Shown here: piece after piece, positions 46,360 to 57,391 of the stretch
How positions within the stretch are numbered: the stretch's first letter is position 1
Layout of the letters: each line of letters opens with the position of its first letter
Notes under the pieces: model-generated
Databases searched by the model: none
What the model was told of the DNA's origin: nothing
What the model saw: only the letters and a program-made list of their open reading frames with translations
Program-made: the position numbers and the translations under genes
Origin: Bidens hawaiensis
Taxonomy: Eukaryota > Streptophyta > Magnoliopsida > Asterales > Asteraceae
DNA length: 64,000 nucleotides
Assembly (NCBI GenBank): GCA_021521415.1
Contig: JAIQDT010001652.1
Coordinates: 404,067 to 468,066, forward strand
Direction of reading: 5' to 3'

Positions 46360-47572
46360 TTAGGCTCTCCCTTTGATACTTTTTGGAGAAAAAGATAAAT
46401 TAACACTTGTATTCGGGACTTGGGAATAGGTGACCGGTTTCTTAGTTTTCTTCTTTAAGTAACCGTCATGAATAATTCCCCAATCGGTGTTTATACAAAT
46501 TGGTTGAGCACGGTCAACGAATTTGCTTGATACATTAAACTCATCAACTCGAACGACTTTCTTTGGATTGGCATTTGAATACATTATGAGACATTCATCT
46601 ATTTGATTTTTGTTTACATTATGAATCAAATCAGTCTTTCAGTTTGATGACAACTTGATATCATCAACCTTTGCTTTGCATTTCTTTGAAACATGACCCA
46701 TTTCACCACATTTAAAACATAAACGTGTGTCTAATGACTTATGTGGTGAAACACTTGGTTTTATTTCATGCACAGGTTGAGGAACATCAATCTTAGACTT
46801 TTCAAAAGTTAAATTCTTTGGAACAGTAGGTTTGATATCTTTTTTAATTTGATAAAATTCCAGGTTGGCAGAGTTAGATGCATTCTCCCTACCAGAAGAT
46901 TTTACAAATTTTATAGGTTTAAACGTGTTTCTATTTGCATTCTCTTGAACATTTTTAAATTTTGACTTGTTAAATTGTTGTTCAAGTTTTGTAACTTCTG
47001 AAGTGTCATCTTGAAATATATTTTCAATCAAATCCGGATTTAGAAGATTCAAAGGAACTTATTTATCCGAAAAAACTTTTGACAATCCTTTTAACTTAAA
47101 TATCTTCCAACTTGAAGATTTAGGTTGAGGATTGACAAATCTCATCAAATCCTCATCAGACACAGAGGGTTTATCTGATTTAGATACTTTTGGAGTTATC
47201 TTAGGAGGTTTCGATGAATTACCCGAAGGCTTTGAACCACAAGATGTGATTTTCAGCAGGGATGTTATTGTTTTTGACAATCTCATCTGGTTCAGATAAC
47301 TCCTCAATAGAACCGTCCAATTGATTTTTGGTAAAAACTGATTTACTTTCAATATGAATCGGTTCTTGAGTTGTTTTGGTTTGTACAACATTTTCAGATT
47401 CAATAGTAGACATTTCTGAACATTTGGTCACATCAGCGATGCTACTGTAATCTTCTTTAAAAGGAGGAGGAATCTCGACGTATCTTAAACCCGCTTTCTC
47501 ATTTTTCTTGTGAGAATTATTCACTTCAATAATCTCATTTAAAAAGAAACGAGGAATCTCGAAATTTTCCAA
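46360..47572 (-). pseudogene. Gag C-terminal part with second zinc knuckle
   Basis: A long low-complexity, charged segment (several frames) leads to CFKCGEMGHVSKKCKAK (about 46720-46670), a complete CX2CX4HX4C nucleocapsid knuckle. It is followed by RVDEFNVSSKFVDRAQP and KKTKKPVTYSQVPNT. In-frame stops at 47059-47061 and 46639-46641 and frame changes near 47400 and 46360 break it. The knuckle would bind the element RNA. Confidence 0.8.
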
Positions 47573-48343
47573 GTTTGTTTTTTCAGTTCTAAAATCTCAT
47601 TCTCAAGATTTGAAATGCAGGTTCGGAGTCGAAGAATCTTCTTGAAATGTTGATCGACAACAATTATCTTACATTGAACTTCGGCTTTGAGATCATGATT
47701 GCTTTCAGACAGATTTTTGATTTTTAAAGTAGATTGTTCCAGTAATTTGGATTTATGTCGATAGTATTCATTGATCATGAAATGATCTTTTGCGAGTGTA
47801 GAGTTCTGAAGTAATGCTGATTCAAGTTTGGTTTTGAGTTCAGCACATTCAGTACACTCACTCACAACAGCCAAAGGTTCAGATACATTAACTTGAGGAG
47901 TAGGACATACCTCCTCGATCTTAGCCATGCAAGCATAAGACTCAACTTGATCAGGAATTGAATTATTAGATTCTATTTTTACAGACAAACTCTGATCAGA
48001 ATCACTTTCAACGTCAGAGGAGTCTCTTTCGATATATATCACTGCTTGCATCTTCAAACTTCTCAACTGGTTCAAAAACAGCAAGGTTGGCCTGATTTCC
48101 CAACAACCTTTGAGACCAATCAACCCCTTCATTTGCGACAAGAGCTTGAGTGTTGCTTGACTTATTATTGTCACCTTCAGAGGAACTCCGTTTACTTTGT
48201 TCATTTCCTGATGAATTCTTTCCTTGAGATCTCTCAACATTACGTGGACCAGAATATTCTTTCCTTAGTTTATCACACTCTTTAGCAAAGTGGCCAAAGT
48301 CCCCGCAATTATAATATTTAACCTTCAGTTTATCAAAACCAAC
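47539..48343 (-). pseudogene. Gag middle part with first zinc knuckle and coiled coil
   Basis: Directly after the stop at 48344-48346, in the same frame, the minus strand reads KYYNCGDFGHFAKECDK. Its spacing is that of a CCHC knuckle, but the first Cys position holds Tyr. About 300 bp further a frameshift occurs (near 48050), and then comes a long predicted coiled coil rich in Leu, Glu and Lys (47900-47600; KTKLESALLQNSTLAKDHF, SKLLEQSTLKIKNLSE). Such a coiled coil between two knuckles is unusual for plain Copia Gag but suits the large Gag of Sireviruses. Confidence 0.7.
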
Positions 48344-49459
48344 TCATTTGTTAAGAGTCGGAAGGTCTTTTCCCGTTCTTTGCATAAACTTCTTGACCTT
48401 TCTGACAATCATTGCCATATTCCACTTGAGATCCATTAATTCAAGGTCATCGGGATCAATCTGATCATAGTCTTCATCGGTCAACTCACTTGTTGCAATT
48501 TTGCTACCAACCAGTTGTTCATAAGAAGTCATGAATGCACACACAAAAGCAAATTGCTGTTCAGCTTCTTGAAGATTTACTTTTGGCAATGAACTTGAAG
48601 TATTGGCATTAGACTCAGACTTTGCACCCGTTGCCATAAAACATACATTAGGTGAGCTTTTTACGTTAGTTGTCTCATCTTGAGTTTGAGTGAAGAAAGC
48701 AGTGATTGGGATAGAACTTGAACTTGAAGAAGTGTTTGCTGGCATTGCTCCACCATAAAGCAAAGGATTCTGGTTTTGATTGTCCTTTAAAGAATTTTGG
48801 CACTTCAACTCAAATTCTCTTTCCTCTATTTTGTTAATAAATTGCACTGCAATGAGATCTGTGTTGCGAAAGAAACCGTTTTCTTTTAACACAAAGAGAA
48901 AAGTAGAATATGATGAGGGCAATGCGTTCTTCAGTGTATCAATTTTATCTGTTTCAGTCGGCTCAAGATTTACACTTGCCATTTCCATAACAAGATGACT
49001 AAAACGATTAATCATCTCTTCAAGAGTTTCATTCTTCATCAAGATAAAGTTTCTAAACTGAAACTTTACAAGTGTTTTCTTGCTCTGAAGCGTATTACCC
49101 AAGCTTCTTCTTTTCAAAGTATCAAATAAAGATGCACAAATCTTTATGGTGCTATATTGGTGAAAGATTTGTTCGGGCAAAGCCATAGTGAAGGTTGAGT
49201 ATGCCTTTGTCTCACTCTCAAAATCTTTCAGTTCTTATGCTTCATAATGCTTAAATTCCTTTGTAGTCCAACCAAGATTGTAACTACCAACCAGAGGTGC
49301 TGCATAAACAACATTGAGATACCGTACACTACTTGGATGAACTGACCCCAAGTGAGCACGAAACCTTGGTTCCCATCGAGCAAAATCTGACAGTTTCAGA
49401 AGTTTAGGGCACTTGTTGTGACTACCAATCTCGTTGTCCATAGTCAGCATTTGTTGCAT
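48344..49459 (-). pseudogene. Copia Gag N-terminal and capsid-like part
   Basis: Start at the Met at 49459 (MQQMLTMDNEIG) with LLKLSDFARWEPRFRAHL, the opening of plant Copia Gag. After an in-frame TAA at 49235-49237 the same frame continues with the retrotrans_gag/UBN2 part: WxxLxxxF-like SLFDTLKRRSLGNT, KFQFRNFILMKNETLEEMIN, RFSHLVMEM and LKNALPSSYSTF. A Ser-rich tract and an acidic region follow, ending at TGA 48344-48346. Gag would form the particle shell. Confidence 0.85.
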
Positions 49460-50300
49460 TAAAGCATTTTAGGATACCAATGCATAGAACGAAGCATTCT
49501 GAGAAGCCATAAGATAACAAGTTTTGAAATTCAGGGACCAAACTTGTCAAATTTTAAAACTTAAGGTTACTATTCAAACGAATCAGAAGAACAACAAATG
49601 AGCAACGAATGGAGTGATATTCGTTACCAATTCAAGCGAATATAAGGGATAACGAATGAGTCTAGTAACGAATGTGAATCTTGTAACGAATGTGAAGTTT
49701 AAGCGACTGTGATTGATAACGAATGAGATGTGAGTTTCACGAATGATGACTGTTTAGCGAATGAGTTAAAGTGAAAGAAATCTAGCGAATGTGTTGTAGC
49801 AAATGATCAGTTATCTCTTAGCGAATAAGTATTCATTAGATAACGAATCAGAACTCATGTTCATCAGATAACGAATCAGAACTCATGTTAACAAATGAGT
49901 CATCATGTTTAAAAACTTTCAGATTTTAGTCCATAACGTCTGTAATAAATAAAACTTAGATCAATCAACTCGCAACAAATTCTGAACCTCCTATGCTAGT
50001 TCGTAATCACAAACCACCACTAAAACATTCAGTTAGCCAGTTCATATTCCACTAGTCCGTATAACACTCAATTCTCCTCAATTCGCAATCAATCCGAACT
50101 CAAATCCTCCATATCTAGTTCCCAATACCTAATTATCAGTCAAATAACACTTAGAACAATCCAATTACACTTAAACAGAATCCTTTGTATTACCGGACTT
50201 AAACGAACACCTATTGAGATCAATTCATCATGAAATTGAATCAATTCTTAATGAATGAATCTAATTATGTAACGAATTAACACGAAGATCAGATCGGATG
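49460..50300 (-). promoter_or_regulatory. 5' leader of the Sirevirus-type element with hairpin words
   Basis: About 840 bases between the primer-binding site and Gag without coding sequence. The part at 49570-49920 is rich in AACGAATG, TAACGAAT and GCGAATGAG words. It would be the untranslated leader, where packaging and dimerisation signals are expected. Confidence 0.6.
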
Positions 50301-50312
50301 GCTCTGATACCA
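50301..50312 (-). other. Primer-binding site of the Sirevirus-type element
   Basis: The minus strand reads TGGTATCAGAGC, the complement of initiator Met-tRNA, two bases after the LTR end GGCTCTCTCA. Confidence 0.95.
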
Positions 50313-50314
50313 CT

Positions 50315-50806
50315 TGAGAGAGCCAGCGAGGATCTAGATCTTATGATGACATCGATGAATTCGTTGTGTATGTATACGGTTATGATCGATTATGTTAACT
50401 GTGTGTATTGTGTGTATTGAGAGTGAATTTAGGCAGAGTAACGAGAAGGTAAGAGGAATAATCAGAACTGTTACATTAGAAATAGATTACAGGGGTATAT
50501 ATAAGGGATGACCTCATTCGTTAAGATAGACTTAACGAATGGGTCATTCGTTACATTATCCTAACGAATAAACAGACTTATTCGTTAATACATTTATCAT
50601 AGTGAATAGCCTTCATTCGTTATGTTCCATTCGTTAATCAGGGTTAACGAATGGGACTTACAATAATATGAATGTGACACATTCGTTACAAGGTAAGGAA
50701 TGTGCCTTACAATTAGGCGAATGAGCATATTTACATTAAACCCCCTATAAACTAAAACTATTACATTATCAGACGATAAAGACCGAGACGTACAAAATAT
50801 GAATCC
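50315..50806 (-). repeat. 5' LTR of the Sirevirus-type element
   Basis: Direct repeat of 36574-37078. It differs by about a dozen substitutions and a deletion of about a dozen bases in the ATTCGTTA-rich part, near 50695. Its outer end reads ATGAATCC where the partner has ATGTATCA, so the terminal CA is lost. Confidence 0.9.
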
Positions 50807-52230
50807 TTATACTCACACGACACTTCAATCAGGTTCCAACATATCACAAAGACTTCAAATCCCTCTACTGCAAACGAATTCTACTTTATTCAAAGCTGGT
50901 GTAAGAAGCCCGAAGTCATTTTGTTTACCTCTCTATCATCTCCATCTTTCAAAGTAATCAATTTAGCTTATTTTGGGGTTTTCAAATAATCAATAATATA
51001 AAGAGGCTTAATAAATAAAAAGTTTAGAAATCATTTGAACCTCATTTTATTTTGAACAACCAAAATACAAAGAAGTTCTTTTAATTTTGTTCTCTCCTTC
51101 TTCTTGAAATATTTAACCAGATTGCTTTTATGAAGAAGAACAGGAGTATGGCCTAACTTTACAACAATATTTTATTAATCAATTAAATCTATGTCGCACA
51201 GGGTATTCTTAATATTATTAAATTAATTCGATTTTTTTAAAGTAAAATACTAGCTTTTTTTGTTTTATTATTTTTATATTTTCGTATAGCGCTGACACAC
51301 TTTTATTAAGAATATTTTTTTATTTACAAATTCTCCATGTACAACCTAATCAAATTATTATTAATAAATTCTATGAGTATGTTATTTAAACAAAATTCCA
51401 AGAACCCCATCTAATCCAAATTATAATATCTATATATAACTATGAAAACTTATACTGTATTCATATTTTATTTCGTCAAACAAACTTAGAAATTTACAAA
51501 CATGTAATCATAGTCTATATAATAAATATTTATTTCGTTGCACGTAGATTGACAAGTACAAGCTAGAGTTTACTTTTAGAGAAATACTTAACTACCAAGA
51601 ATGTGGGTTTTCATGATAAATTCTCATTTTAAAGTATTTCTTTTTGAGGTGGATACATGCAAGTTAAATGTTTATCAAGGTTGAATGTTTTGAAGTGTAT
51701 CTTGTTTAAAGTAAACACATGTTTATAATTAAGTTTCTTAACTCGGGGAATATATATACGTATAACATCGGTATTGTTACCATATTTAAAATGCATTCTT
51801 GCATAGAATGAGGTGTGGAAGGAGGTGTGGTGTGTTCATGGATGTTGTAAATTAAAAAGTATATATGTTAGCAAATATTCTTGCGGGAATAAGAATTGAT
51901 TTATCAGCATGTTTTGTTTGTACTTTACAAGATCATAAACTTAAACTGATTATTGATTTATACTTTTACGAACTCACCATCTTTATGTTGACACGAATGT
52001 TTTTGAGCATGCATTTCATGGAATTAAAAGTCAAGAGGAAATTAGAAGTCTCGTGAAGTAATAATATATATGAATAAATGTTGCGTGAAGTCAACGTGTC
52101 GTTTTAAATCTCATGTTTGTATTAAAGTTTCCTTTTAAAACACTCATGTATCAAAGTATGTTTCTAACATAAATAAATTTATCGTTTCTGCTGTTAAGTA
52201 TATATCAATCCGTCACATTTTTAGCCCCTA
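50807..52230. other. Unassigned AT-rich stretch right of the Copia element
   Basis: No coding sequence. The right edge, GGGCAGAGCGTGACA (52234-52248), resembles the end of a Ty3/gypsy LTR, so part of this stretch may be an old LTR. No partner or target duplication is found. Confidence 0.35.
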
Positions 52231-52234
52231 TTTG

Positions 52235-52575
52235 GGCAGAGCGTGACACCTTATTGGAGTGTCCCCCCTTGTCAGGTTTATGAACATCAGGTTTGTTGAT
52301 AGGCAAGCCATATTAAATGCAGAATCCGGAAAAATTGTTAAGTACGAGAAGGCCTATGCTGATAATCAACATGCATTCATTCATTTTGCTTTTGATACAT
52401 TTGGGTCCCTTGCCCCAAATGCAGTTATGTTTATGAAAAGTGTCCAATGGGTCGTGCATAGTAACATATCGGTGTCGAAGAATGTAACTTTCTTTTAAAT
52501 AGGATAGGATTTTCCATTCAAAAGGGGGTTGCAGCGCAGCTTGCTGTCCGCTTACCTGCCTCTCTATTGTAATTG
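52235..52575 (+). pseudogene. C-terminal fragment of a plant retroelement-type protein
   Basis: The plus strand reads RFVDRQAILNAESGKIVKYE, then ADNQHAFIHFAFDTFGSLAP and NAVMFMKSVQWVVHSN, ending at TAA 52496-52498. After a frame change the matching C-terminus VAAQLAVRLPASLL follows and stops near 52571. The AFDTFGSLAP and VAAQL tracts are ones I recall from short C-terminal pieces of plant transposable-element proteins, probably reverse-transcriptase-bearing, but I cannot name the family with certainty. It is a fragment with no upstream part in the window. Confidence 0.45.
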
Positions 52576-53217
52576 GATCTTTTTGTGAAATTATCAATGA
52601 ATCTATTGTTATTATTTGCGATTATTAAAAAAAACTTTGTGTATCTTATTAATCTATGCCCGATAATAAAAAAAAACAAAAAAAACTATATGTAGTTAGC
52701 GAGTTACATATATGTGATTTCGTGAGTTACATTACTGCAAATATGCAACTTTGTGAGCTCATATTCATCAATAGCGAAAAGCTAGTGATGAAATAGCGAC
52801 TGCTATTTCATATTTGGCGATAAAATAGTAGAAAATTGGAAATACACCAAGCCAACTGTTGTGGCAATTATACCTTATTTGCATAAATACGCTATCATTA
52901 ATTATCTGTGTGTTGTACATACAACAAGAAAAAGAAACCTAAAAACAATATGCATATTCTTAAAAAAAACAAAAACAAAAAAACAAAACTGTATAGGCAC
53001 AATCTACCTATTCGCTAAGTATCGCTCTATAGTGGTCGCGACAGCCACTATCGACAACTATGTGTGAGCTACAAATTTTTGTTATATAAAAAAATTAATA
53101 ATATGAAACTTATAATTGAAAATGTGCAAAAAGTAAATTAATAGTTTTGTGGATATCTTTGAAACTAAACCCTAATTTTCAACATAAAAAGAAAATACAA
53201 CAGACGACGACGGCGGC
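52576..53217. other. AT-rich stretch, no gene seen
   Basis: Poly-A rich DNA. A GCGACTGCTATTTCATATTT word near 52795 and a GTGGTCGCGACAGCCACTAT palindrome-like word near 53032 are the only structures noticed. Confidence 0.4.
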
Positions 53218-53300
53218 AGCGATAATGATGACGATGACGATGACAATGACGAGGATGAGGATGATGATCATGATGAGGATGACGATGAGGATGAGGATGA
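53218..53300. repeat. GAT/GAC microsatellite, left part
   Basis: A (GAT/GAC/GAG)n run. It is continued on the far side of the solo LTR at 56382-56460, so one imperfect microsatellite was split by the insertion. Confidence 0.85.
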
Positions 53301-53304
53301 AAAT

Positions 53305-56300
53305 TGTCACACCCCGACTAGAAAATTGCGGAAGCGTTAAACGGGAAATGTAACAGACACCTCTGGTATCAACCACATTGTTTATAAAGAACAATACAAA
53401 CTAATTTACAATATTTTACATCGTTCTAACTTCTTTTACAAACTAGGTGATACAAATCTAACCAAGCCCGTTAAGCTGCTTTACTTCTTACTAGAATACT
53501 TGCATCAATTTACCCAGCATTGATCGCAAGTCCAACACGTAGCACATTAGCTTTCTAATCCAAATCCGGTACACCTGAAAAGCATGTTTAAAACGGGTCA
53601 ACTACAAGAGTAGGTGAGTTTCACAAGTTTCAAGAAATCAGTTATGCGTAATCACAAGTCATAGTTTGTATATACACATATAAGTATGTATGTACGTATG
53701 TATGTGCATGATGTATATGATGTAATTATGCTAAGCTATAGTGAAGCCTTGACTGTTCGTTCGTGTTGCGTGCCTCTATTTCTCACGCACAATCAACCAC
53801 TATGGCCCCCCTTCCGCCCACAGCATTCCCCAAGTAGCTATGTCTAACACTACATAGCATGTTCGTATAATTATGGTCATGTGCAAACGGCGTTATGTGT
53901 GACATGACAACCAGGCCGATTCCGTTTCGATTTGTCAAACCAATAGTACTCTCACAAGCCACTGGCTCGAAGTTAATCATTGTGGTAGTGGGGACTTTTG
54001 TATGTTAGCACTTAGATAATTCACATCATCACATATTTTCAAGTGTATAGATATAAGCAAACATGCTTTTCACCCCAAAAGTTCGTAAAATAGTTTAGAA
54101 AGAGGGATCATGAAACTCACGGTTTAGTCGATATTCAACACGATATCAGGTAGCGGTGTGTTCTGCTTGCTAGCATTCAATCCTATAATCAATATTATAA
54201 TTGTATTAATATTTTAATATTATTATAATCTCCATACTAAACAGGGCTGTATATCTAGTCTGGATATAGCTGTTATGCCCAGAACATGCCAATAGGCTTA
54301 GATTGTGACGTTGTTCAATGTCTTATGTTTAAAACCGAACTTGGCTCAGTTTCACCGATTCACCTGTTAGGCCAAGTTGATCGTTTACGCGTTTAGAAAA
54401 CAGGTATGACCATATAAACTCGGTTAAATGTGTTAGATGATATAATGATTAAATTTATAAAGAGAAATCATATATTAGATGTCTGGAATCTCTACGGGGT
54501 TCATTTCCATTTATTAAGTCTAGTTTGGAGAAAAACGCGCACAGTTCATCCAAATTGTCCGGATTTCTCACAAGAAGTTCGGTTTTACTAAATTAACCCA
54601 AAAATATGATTTTTGATCACTCTTGATGTTCTGATGTTCCAACAGGTTTATTAATCACGAACTCATCGACTTTTATCATAATTGAATTTGTTTAACTTTC
54701 AAATTTGCATAATTAATTATCCGTTTATCATTAAATTATAAAACTTTATACACTTACCAAGTAAAATATTTAGATTTTTATAAAAATATTTCTGGAATTA
54801 TTTGTTGATTTATTAATTTATAAAAATTCATCTTATATACTATATTTAGCCCGTAAGTCGTCCGTTTATACCAAATGATTTCCGAAAAATCCAAAAAAAT
54901 TATTGGGTGATCCAAATAACTTTAAAAACACCCTGTAAAATTTCAAGAATCTAACAATCCTTCCAAGTTACCTTTTTGAGCCAAAAATGATCATAAAAAC
55001 TCGAATAAACACGAATCCAGAAAATATAGCTAGGGTTTTCCAAATGACCTCAAATTTTATATGTGATCATATTATGCTATACCTAAGTTCACCACAAACT
55101 TTCATAATTTTTCAAGCATTTTAAGTATTTTTTCCCAAATATACGTCCCCGTAAACGGTAATAAATTCGCCAAATATTCTCGGATGGTCGAAAAATTGCC
55201 GAATTTGGGCAAGGACTCAATCATATGATCCCTGATATCCCTGAAAAAGTTTGCAAACTAAACAGGCGCGTCATAATATAATCCTAAACAGCCCCTAAAC
55301 GAGTAATTCGGCAATACCTTTACGATTTTCGTTCGTTTTTCGCTCTACTCAATTTTTTAGGTTCTTGTTCTTCTAAGTAAAGTAACTACAGGTACTATAT
55401 CACAAAACCAAGAATGTATCATCAATAAATTAGCCTTAAAACTTTGGATTTCAGTTAGGGCTTTAAACCGAACTTTTGAACTGTAAAAACGTGATTTAAA
55501 CCCCCCTAATCCGTGTTTATGGCCAAAACACTTATCAAACCAGGTTCCTAACCATGTGTAGGATCAAAACATGTTTTTGGACAATTTTTAGGGTTTTTTC
55601 ATGGTTAGAAGTGATTTTTGGTAATCAAACTATGTTTATATGTAATTAAACATGTTTAAACAAGTTAAAATTGATCAAAAATGCTAAGATTACCATAGGG
55701 TTTGTATGGGGAAAGGAAGAATAGTTCTTGCTGGTCCAGAAGTTACAAGAACATGTTAAAATATCTTTGGTTTATGTTAATATATAAAAAGAAACTTAAA
55801 GGGGGGAAAGTCCTCTTTGGCGGGCCGGAAGTTAGGGCCCCCTTGGGCCCCATTTTGGGCCCATTTGCCTCGTTTTGCATGCCCAAACGTGAATTCTCGA
55901 GTCCAAGATTATTTCGGTTTCGGTTTATGGCAAGAAAAATATATCGGGTACGACAAACAGCGTAAACGAGTGTTTTTCGGCCAAATTCTAGTAAATTTAG
56001 AAAAACATACTATTTGTTTGTAAAAATCAAAAATATTTTCACGGATCGCTTAAAACATCTCAAATAAGTGTTTTGTAGGTTTTTTTGGGCTTAACAGATG
56101 ATACAATGCTTGTTTTGGAACTATCTTTCGCGTTTAAAATCATAGCAGGTAGTTAAACGAGTATGTTTATGTTTAACTGGTCTGCTATTGTACTAAAGCA
56201 ATAATATCAATATGTTGGCTTATAATATATGTATATCACTTATAGATGGCCCCTCGGGATTTCCAGGTCATAACCAGACCCATTTGGTTATTTGTTCGTT

Positions 56301-56377
56301 CATTACACAATAAGCGGTTAATCGCTTATTTTATATGTGAATACTAAAGTGTATCCAGTTTTGTCACCAATGTCACA
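53305..56377 (-). repeat. Solo LTR (3.07 kb) inserted in a microsatellite
   Basis: The plus strand starts TGTCACACCCCGAC and ends CCAATGTCACA (TG...CA). The flanking 5-mers AAAAT (53300-53304) and ACAAT (56378-56382) differ at one base. No internal region, primer-binding site or polypurine tract is present, so it is probably a solo LTR left by LTR-LTR recombination. A GGGCCCC-rich tract lies at 55830-55865. Family: Ty3/gypsy by length and end words (inference). Confidence 0.75.
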
Positions 56378-56381
56378 ACAA

Positions 56382-56460
56382 TGAGGATGACGATGACGAC
56401 GACGACGATGACGATGATAACAATGATGGTGATGATGATGATGATGATGATGATGGTGCA
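56382..56460. repeat. GAT/GAC microsatellite, right part
   Basis: Continuation of 53218-53300 after the solo LTR, here with a pure (GAT)n stretch. Confidence 0.85.
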
Positions 56461-56679
56461 TAAATTAGATATGAGAGAGTAAATTAAGCTTGTCTGAATG
56501 GACCTTAGCGCCATTATCAGGCAGCTTATTATGATCTAGTAATGGTTTCACCAGTATGCCTCCTAAACCAGTCAGTTGACTGTATTCTTCAAAGTGTTTT
56601 CTTCTCTTGATTCGATTGATCAAATCAAATATGTGTGAAAATAACAGTGGATGCAGCAGATGAAGCGAAAATAAAAAAG

Positions 56680-57391
56680 AACCGGTCCTGGTTCAAACAT
56701 CAGTTGTTCTCCATTTTGGAACATTGTCTAAACTGCTGCTCCCAAGCAACTATTAAATTCAAAATGCTGATACAAAAGAACTGAAGACTAAACAACTGCT
56801 TACAAACTATTGAAGATTCAAAGAACTGAAGATTAAACAATTGCTTGCAAACTATTGAAGATTCAAAGAACCGAAGATAAACAACTGATTGTCCAAACAC
56901 CAGTTGTTTTATCAAAAGGTCAGTAGTTCTTATAGGATTCTTTTATAGATAGTTGTTTGTGTTTGTTCGTCAGTAGTTTGTAACAAAGTTGATTGGATGT
57001 TGCTTTCACCTTTAACTTATCAACAGTTACACACTCGTATAAAATGAAGAAGAGAGTCTCTTCTTCATTAACACTTTATACATCAAAAATTCATCTAGTT
57101 AGAGTACCTTTGTACTAAAAATCAGTGAATGATGAGCTAAGGTTAAGGGGAGCTATAGATTGTAATCATTTGGTTATAATTAATACAAAATTGTTCTTTC
57201 ATATGAAACCTTCTATGGCTCGATTAATTTCCGCTGCTTTTTTACCTTGATAATACTAATTGATTCAAAAACTCAATATGACTTCAATTAATGTGACACT
57301 AATCCATTCAAAAGATTAGATCAGATGTTTACTGTTTCATTAGTGTAACTTGTATTCATTAGCTTATCTTAATTTTCTCTAGATCCCAACA
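56680..57391 (+). repeat. Copia family II LTR copy, plus orientation
   Basis: Aligns with the reverse complement of 27001-27709. Shared tracts include TCACCTTTAACTTATCAACAG vs TCACATTTAGCTCACCAGTTG, the AGAGTACCTTTGTACTAAAAA region, and CATATGAAACCTTCT. An internal stretch (CAAACTATTGAAGATTCAAA) occurs twice here. The right end is CCCAACA at 57391. The left end is unclear. No internal region follows, so it is a solo or truncated LTR. Confidence 0.7.

Larger units (their letters stand above)
36574..50806 (-). mobile_element. Sirevirus/Maximus-type Copia retrotransposon, 14.2 kb
   Basis: LTRs of about 0.5 kb at both ends (36574-37078 and 50315-50806) are near-identical. On the minus strand, from right to left, the order is 5' LTR, primer-binding site (50301-50312), leader, Gag, protease, integrase, RT-RNase H, spacer, third coding region, polypurine tract (37079-37092) and 3' LTR. 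The integrase-before-RT order defines Copia. The large size, the long zinc-knuckle Gag and the extra coding region after RT fit the Sirevirus lineage. All coding parts carry stops and frameshifts. No clear 5-bp target duplication is found (GTCTT on the left; TTATA on the right), and the last bases of the right LTR differ, so an end may be rearranged. Confidence 0.9.

Noticed and set aside
53147..53394. Met/Thr/Arg-rich or Ile/Val-rich peptides as membrane proteins
   Set aside because: They are translations of the GAT/GAC microsatellite in both strands.
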